A stretch of 64,000 nucleotides of DNA from Amoebophrya sp. A120 (Eukaryota > Sar > Dinophyceae > Syndiniales > Amoebophryaceae), in contig CAJINV010000008.1 of NCBI GenBank assembly GCA_905178155.1, forward strand, positions 2,857,303 to 2,921,302, in the 5' to 3' direction. The position numbers and the translations under genes are program-made. The notes under the pieces are model-generated. The model saw only the letters and a list, made by a program, of their open reading frames with translations, made no database searches and was not told where the DNA came from. This document shows positions 59,434 to 64,000 of this stretch, piece by piece (the stretch's first letter is position 1; every line of letters starts with the position of its first letter).

Positions 59434-62400
59434 ATGACGACCTCTTTCTCCTCCTCCAACGCATCCGCCCTCTCGGCTCTGCTCGTCCCGGCGTCCGCGG
59501 CGGTGGGCTTCTTTCTAGGCGCATACTACGCAAAGGCCGGCGGTATCGGCTCGACGAAAACGAATAATTCCCCTACCAATGAAGAAGAGGAGAAGCAAAA
59601 TGAAGGCAAGAGTGCGCCGTCGAATTCCGGCGAAAGTACAAGCACATCGGCTTCTACACCGGGCGGAACGTCAAGCACTTCTTCTTCCTCGAATAAACTG
59701 AAAAAAACCGCCTCCTTCCAGCCGACGGCGGACAGGAATGTCGCGCTCGCCGCTGACGAGCCCGAATTAGTCCGGGGGAGAACCCTTTCGGACACGCCGT
59801 CCGTTCCCTCGATCTCAGCCCTCTCCAGGAAACCCTCGTCCGTCGCAGCCATGGACATGTTGAACCGACTAGATGAGCAAACCGCGACCGCTATCCTAAG
59901 TAAAAACTACGGGGCCCACCACAACACCGCCCCATAGTCAAGTTTAGACGCGAAGAAATCTGCTACAACTACAAGTCCAGAACCTTCGTGCTGTTCATTT
60001 CACACGTAGTGCAGTCGTGCTTGGCTGTGAAAGGAAAAGCCGCAAGACGCAACAAATTGGCCACCTTCTTGTTAATACTTTTTTTCGTTTGATGACCATG
60101 GCCGATTCTAGTACATGCATTGACATCTGTTTATTCCAAAACACGATATAGAAAATTCTCCTCATTTCTTGGCTGCGCATGAGAGACAACATCCTGGGCT
60201 GCAACATGTAGATTTGCATGGCAAATAGGGCCGCTTAGGGACGTTTTTACTGAGGATAGCCGCCATCAACGCGTTCGAGATGACGGAAGAGAAGAACCGG
60301 GAACACAGTTTTCTCCTCTACAGTCTGTACGGAATCTACTTTTACCCGGGCTACCTCTACAACCGGTTCTCCGAGCGCAAGAACCACGTCGTGAAGCTGC
60401 AGTTGCTGGCTGAGCTGCTCGGAAGAAAATACCTGGAGGCGCAAAAGTACATTGTGGAGGTGCAGGACCGCGTATCGCATTGAAATAAAGTGCACCCACG
60501 TCGAGGACCCTAGAACTTGATAGCTCCTCTTCGAGATATTGCAACGGCTTCCCACATCTACGGGAATGTTTCCAATATGTTCTTGCGAATGAGGTTGCCG
60601 GCCTCGGATTAGCAAAACGAAAAGTTTATTTCACTTGGAAGCTTTGCATCAGGATGAAATTTTGCAGCTTCCGGACTTCGACGTTGGTGCATTTTTCACT
60701 GTAACACGTTGAAACCCTTCTCGAATCCTACCGGTCCCCCAACACGAGCAAGTGGCTGAAATACGAGGCAAAGGACATACTGGACACGCGGTTGCTGTAC
60801 ACGCTGAAGAAGCTGAAGCGAAAAATGTACGGAACCGCGGCGGAGGGGGTCGATCTGGTCAACAACAATGGAGCGGGGGTAAAGCAGGAGCTGCAACCTG
60901 TTCCTCCTGTGTCTCCGAACAGCTCCCCGCTGCAGCGCACTGCGTCCACAGGGTCGGACTACAATCAGACCAAGTACAAGCCTGAAATCGTGGACGGTAC
61001 GGTCATTTCGGAAATCGCGGACGAGGTGTACCGGTTTCCCACTATGCATTGCAAATACGTTTGGGTCTGGAAGAGTGCAACTTGTGATGCTGAATTTAGA
61101 TGCTAAAAAAAACTGTATTGCATGAGCAGCAAGGGGAGTCAAATTTGGCTACGCGGAGAAGGCATTTGTCATGCGGGATGCGCATCGATAAGAGCTCAAA
61201 GAATCTGTGATGCTAAGGCATACATCACAGACATCACGAATCATGAAAAATGTGCATGACAAACTTGTCCTCTTCCAGACCCAGACATATTTGCATTTTA
61301 TACCCTCTTTGTCCAAGCAAATCTGCGACGAGTTGCTCGTCGAGATCGAGCTATTATCCTGTGCAAAAGTATCGTACTCGTACCAATTGCATTTATGCAT
61401 TACAAATCTCTTTCTCAAGGCAAATCAGCATTAGAAATTCGATTTGTAATGCTGGGCCAATTTGTAATGCAATTTATACTAATACGATGCCTTTGCAATT
61501 CATAGCTGTTTCTCGAGTGGCAGGAGAAGCAGATCCAAATGAAGAAGCCGGGCAGTCTACCAAAGTGAGAAAAGCCCCCACCCCAAAGCAAAATGGAAAT
61601 TTGTGATGCTGATTTGTGGTCACAAATCAGCTTTGTGATGCTGGACGGGAAGAGATGCGGATTGTAGTGCTGGCTGGCGCAGAAACGCCTTGCGTCTTTA
61701 GCATGACAGAAAGCAACTGGAAACGGGAAACAGCATAAGAAACTGCCTCCAAACGAGGGAACAACTGCGTCTCTTGGCCTTCTAGCAATACAAGTCCATT
61801 TGTGTACTCAAATACAGCAACACAGGTTCGGTTCGTTTCCGATATGGGGAGGGGGGATTTTTCCTCACAATACAGTCACTTGTTGAACACGAAACTCTGC
61901 GTCATCGACCACATCAACCACATCGGGCCGCACCTGCTCAACGTGTTAAAGGACGCCGTGGTCGACCCGTTGATGACGGTTTTGTACCCAGCCGTGTCGC
62001 AAAACACCACCTTCCAAGGGAAGCTGCTCGAGCCCGTGCCGAAGCTCGGCAGCACCGAGGCGAAGAAGTTTACCACGCACGAAGAACTGATGCAGACCGT
62101 GCAGAAACCCACGGACTTTCGTTACGGATTCAGCATCGGGTACGCGAACAGAAAGCGGGAAACGAAGGACTCAAGAAATATGGATGTGTCAGGTTTGAAA
62201 TCGACAAAGTTGAAATAACTTGTAATGCATAAAATCGATACCAGTTGGAAGCCCAATTTCTAAGCGGTGCATGACAAATTTCGGCACCGTCTAAATCCAG
62301 TTTGTCATGCTGTTTAGGGACAGAAGGCGTCTCTTGTCCTGCTGCTTTAGCATCTCTGTCGCAGACCCCAAACAGGCTGACAGTCGGCCTGACTTGCCAT

Positions 62401-64000
62401 CCCTGCAAGAGAGGCACTCTTTGCCTTGCATTTTATGCATGAGAAATTATTTCAACTTTGACGATTTCAATCCTGACGCATCCATAAGAAACATCTCCAG
62501 GGTCGGCCTGGACTGCCACACCGATGATTCAGAGGTACAATGTTGTGTTATGCTTACTTGTTTGATCAGCTCCTATGCTGTCAGAAAGCGGCGTTGTTTG
62601 ATGTGTCATCACGGTTGCTCAACCATCGCCTATCTTGTTGTTGAATCGCGCTTCACCGTCATCGATACGTTGTGGTGTTTCCCAGCATGATGATGGTGCG
62701 ATGCAGCTGTTGCAAGAAGAAGAAATCACAATGAAAAATCATGTAGTGGTCCAGCGGTCTGCCTTTGCGATCATGGACGTATGAATATCGTGATGTGACT
62801 CATCTGCCCTTGCCTGTGCGCGCGCCTCGCCCTTTTTTCCATCACAGGAGGATTTCCGCTTGCCGAGGCTGCCCAGGCGTGCCCAGGCTGCCCAGCGTGC
62901 TGTTGTACTACTAGAGCACACGCACGCCGTATTGTGATTCTAACGACAGGTAATGATGTGATATCGCAGCAGGGTCGTTGCGTTCAGATTATTTAGTCCC
63001 CCGGGCATGCGCCCTTTGTTTCCCTTCATCAACCATGATTTCGCGATGAAATACCAGAGAAATTTTCCGTTCCGTTCTTGTTGCGGCTTAGACCTCTTGA
63101 ATTTTTCGTCAACGCTGAAAGAATTAAAAACGATTGTGTGAGATACACAAGATGCATAGAGGGATCGATCATGCAGTAGAGCGATGAAGGGTGCTTACTA
63201 GAGATCATGACAAAAACAAGTACGAGAGCAATTTCTTTTAATTCCTGTCCCAGGTCTCCCTGACCATTCGACTGGGCAAAGAGTATTCCGTATCGCAAGG
63301 AAAAATCCCCCCTCCCCATATTGAAGAGGTAGGTTTTCGAAAATTTGTGTTGCTGATTTGAGGTCACAAATCACGTGTGTGTTGCAAGAAGACAAGGGCA
63401 GCAGCTTCCGTCCCATTATGGAGCCGGTTTGTCATGCTGTTGAGCCAACATCGCGGACGCTTTTCATGCTAAGCGCCTAAGTCAAAGCCTCTCCATTCAG
63501 GCTTGATATGGGTCTGCAGTCCTCTCCAGCAAGACAGATGCGATTCGTGTACTCAAATACTGCATCACAAATTTCGTTTTCGATATGGGGAGGGGGGATT
63601 TTTCTTTTTGATATTCCGGCGGCGCGGTCGGGCTCCGGTGGAAGGTGGGCGACGATATTGTGAGGAAAAATCCCCCCTCCCCATATTGAAAAGGTACACT
63701 TTTGGAAATTTGTGATGCTTATTTGTGGTCACAAATCGTCTCTGTCTTGCAAGGAGGCAAACCCAGAAGACTTCCCGCATTATGCCAGCGGTTTGTGATG
63801 CTGTTGGGACTACGGCATAGACTTTTGTCATGCTGACCGCCTAGGCTAAAACCTCTCCGCTCAGGCTTGCTATGGGCCTGCAGTCCTCTACTGCAAGACA
63901 AAGCTGATTCGTGTACGCAGATCCAGCATCAGAAATTTCGCTTTGATATGAGGAGGGGGGATTTTTCCTCGCAATAGACGAGAACGAGGGCCAGCTCCAA
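59434..64000 (+). CDS. 2-oxoglutarate/Fe(II) oxygenase, OGFOD2-like (3' end beyond window)
   Basis: Exons 59434-59891, 60264-60472, 60709-61042, 61308-61351, 61878-62178, 62492-62534, 63254-63290, 63619-63655 and from 63982 on. The N-terminus has a hydrophobic segment (SALLVPASAAVGFFLGAYYA) that may anchor it, then a Ser/Thr-rich linker. Downstream, FPSLSKQICDELLVEIEHLL, HIGPHLLNVLKDAVVDPLMT and GLDCHTDDSEVSLTIRLGKE then YSGGAVGLRW match the order of the OGFOD2/lysyl-hydroxylase-type domain. H458-T-D460 is the HxD iron-binding pair; the distal His and the 2-oxoglutarate Arg should lie beyond the window. Three exons are only 37-43 nt. One intron is GT-AG (62535-63253); the rest are introner-like. 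Substrate unknown. The domain call depends on the proposed splicing. Confidence 0.75.
59892..60258. mobile_element. Introner, family II, TSD ACCGC/GCCGC
   Basis: 367 bp. TATCCTAAGTAAAAACTACG left, CGTTTTTACTGAGGATA right. Flanking pentamers differ at one base, same phase. Excision joins LDEQTATA to INAFEMTEEKN. Confidence 0.85.
60473..60703. mobile_element. Introner-like element, separate family
   Basis: 231 bp. Left TATCGCATTGAAATAAAGTG then CACC; right TCGACGTTGGTGCATTTTTC then ACTGTA, forming imperfect inverted repeats. Flanking pentamers CCGCG and ACACG match at three of five bases but share phase. Excision gives EVQDRVETLLESYRS. GTATCG could also serve as a GT donor, but no AG acceptor fits. 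Confidence 0.6.
61043..61302 (+). mobile_element. Introner, family I (TATGCATTGC subtype), TSD CCCAC/CCCTC
   Basis: 260 bp. Left TATGCATTGCAAATACGTTT with GGGTCTGGAAGAG; right CTCTTCCAGACCC with TTTGCATTTTATA. Pentamers differ at one base, same phase. Excision gives DEVYRFPSLSKQICDELL. Confidence 0.82.
61352..61872. mobile_element. Composite intron with mismatched ends
   Basis: About 521 bp. The left end TATTATCCTGTGC lacks a clear mirror. The right end GGGGATTTTTCCTCACAATA is a family IV terminus. Several TTGTGATGC/CATGACA motifs lie inside. The frame resumes in phase and yields VEIEHLLNTKLCVID, but boundaries are provisional; nested insertion or terminal recombination is likely. Confidence 0.5.
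62179..62486. mobile_element. Introner, family V, TSD AGAAA
   Basis: 308 bp with about 40-bp TIRs: left TATGGATGTGTCAGGTTTGA, right TCAATCCTGACGCATCCATA. AGAAA at 62174-62178 and 62487-62491. Excision joins RKRETKDSRN to ISRVGLDCHTDD, bringing the HxD motif into frame. Confidence 0.9.
63291..63613. mobile_element. Introner, family IV, TSD TTCCG
   Basis: 323 bp. Left TATCGCAAGGAAAAATCCCC; right GGGGGGATTTTTCTTTTTGATA. TTCCG at 63286-63290 and 63614-63618, same phase. Excision joins LGKEYS to GGAVGLRW. Confidence 0.87.
63656..63976. mobile_element. Introner, family IV, TSD GACGA
   Basis: 321 bp. Left TATTGTGAGGAAAAATCCCC; right GGGGGGATTTTTCCTCGCAATA. GACGA at 63651-63655 and 63977-63981. Its interior closely resembles that of the preceding element, from which it is separated by a 37-nt exon. 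Excision joins LRWKVGDE to NEGQLQ. Confidence 0.88.

Noticed and set aside
9402-63976. Recurrent short repeats as a CRISPR-like array
   Set aside because: The repeats are paired inverted termini of dispersed elements, not regularly spaced direct repeats.
1-64000. tRNA, rRNA or spliced-leader genes
   Set aside because: I scanned for tRNA T-arm consensus and rRNA-like stretches and saw none convincing; a covariance-model search would be needed to exclude them.

Overview
This window looks like nuclear DNA of a protist with large, intron-containing genes. It encodes SEC23, an ER-retained thioredoxin-fold protein, a 2-oxoglutarate/iron oxygenase and giant multidomain proteins. Every gene I can support lies on the + strand. 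Most introns are short transposon-like elements (introners) with terminal inverted repeats (TIRs) and 5-bp target-site duplications (TSDs). Unidirectional genes, non-GT-AG introns and TIR/TSD introners together suggest a dinoflagellate-lineage alveolate, perhaps a syndinian such as Amoebophrya. That is inference; there is no rRNA or organellar marker here to prove it.

Layout. 1-8240 is a tandem array of a probable type I membrane protein: the 3' tail of one copy (1-291), copy A (1734-3771) and copy B (5190-7248). A and B are identical across 1.85 kb including the intron, but their cytoplasmic tails differ. 8708-11735 is a five-exon acidic, probably nuclear protein. 13012-15978 is an intronless, signal-peptide-bearing low-complexity protein. 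18074-20824 is SEC23. 21516-23702 is a PDI-like ER protein ending in KEEL. 25102-34683 is a 2,583-codon fusion: unrecognised N-terminal half, P450-type heme signature, alpha/beta-hydrolase-like domain, polytopic membrane region. 37406-58101 is a 6,161-codon protein with a DUF3638/DUF3645-like P-loop ATPase core. 59434 to the window end is a 2OG-Fe(II) oxygenase resembling OGFOD2, cut by the window edge.

The main result is the introner system. I found 25 candidate elements of about 160-870 bp in at least seven TIR families. Nearly all start with TA and end with TA. Each sits between two direct copies of a 5-bp host sequence, usually exact. Removing the element plus one copy joins the flanking reading frames in phase every time. 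In SEC23 it restores a segment of exactly the length I recall for human SEC23; in the PDI-like gene it gives an ER-retention tail; in the 20.7-kb giant gene all eight introns are of this type and the joined coding length is divisible by three. One family occurs in both orientations relative to the gene. For several sites no position within the duplication gives GT-AG, so splicing must be non-canonical. Exon joins were derived by hand from reading frame and repeats; no transcript data were available.
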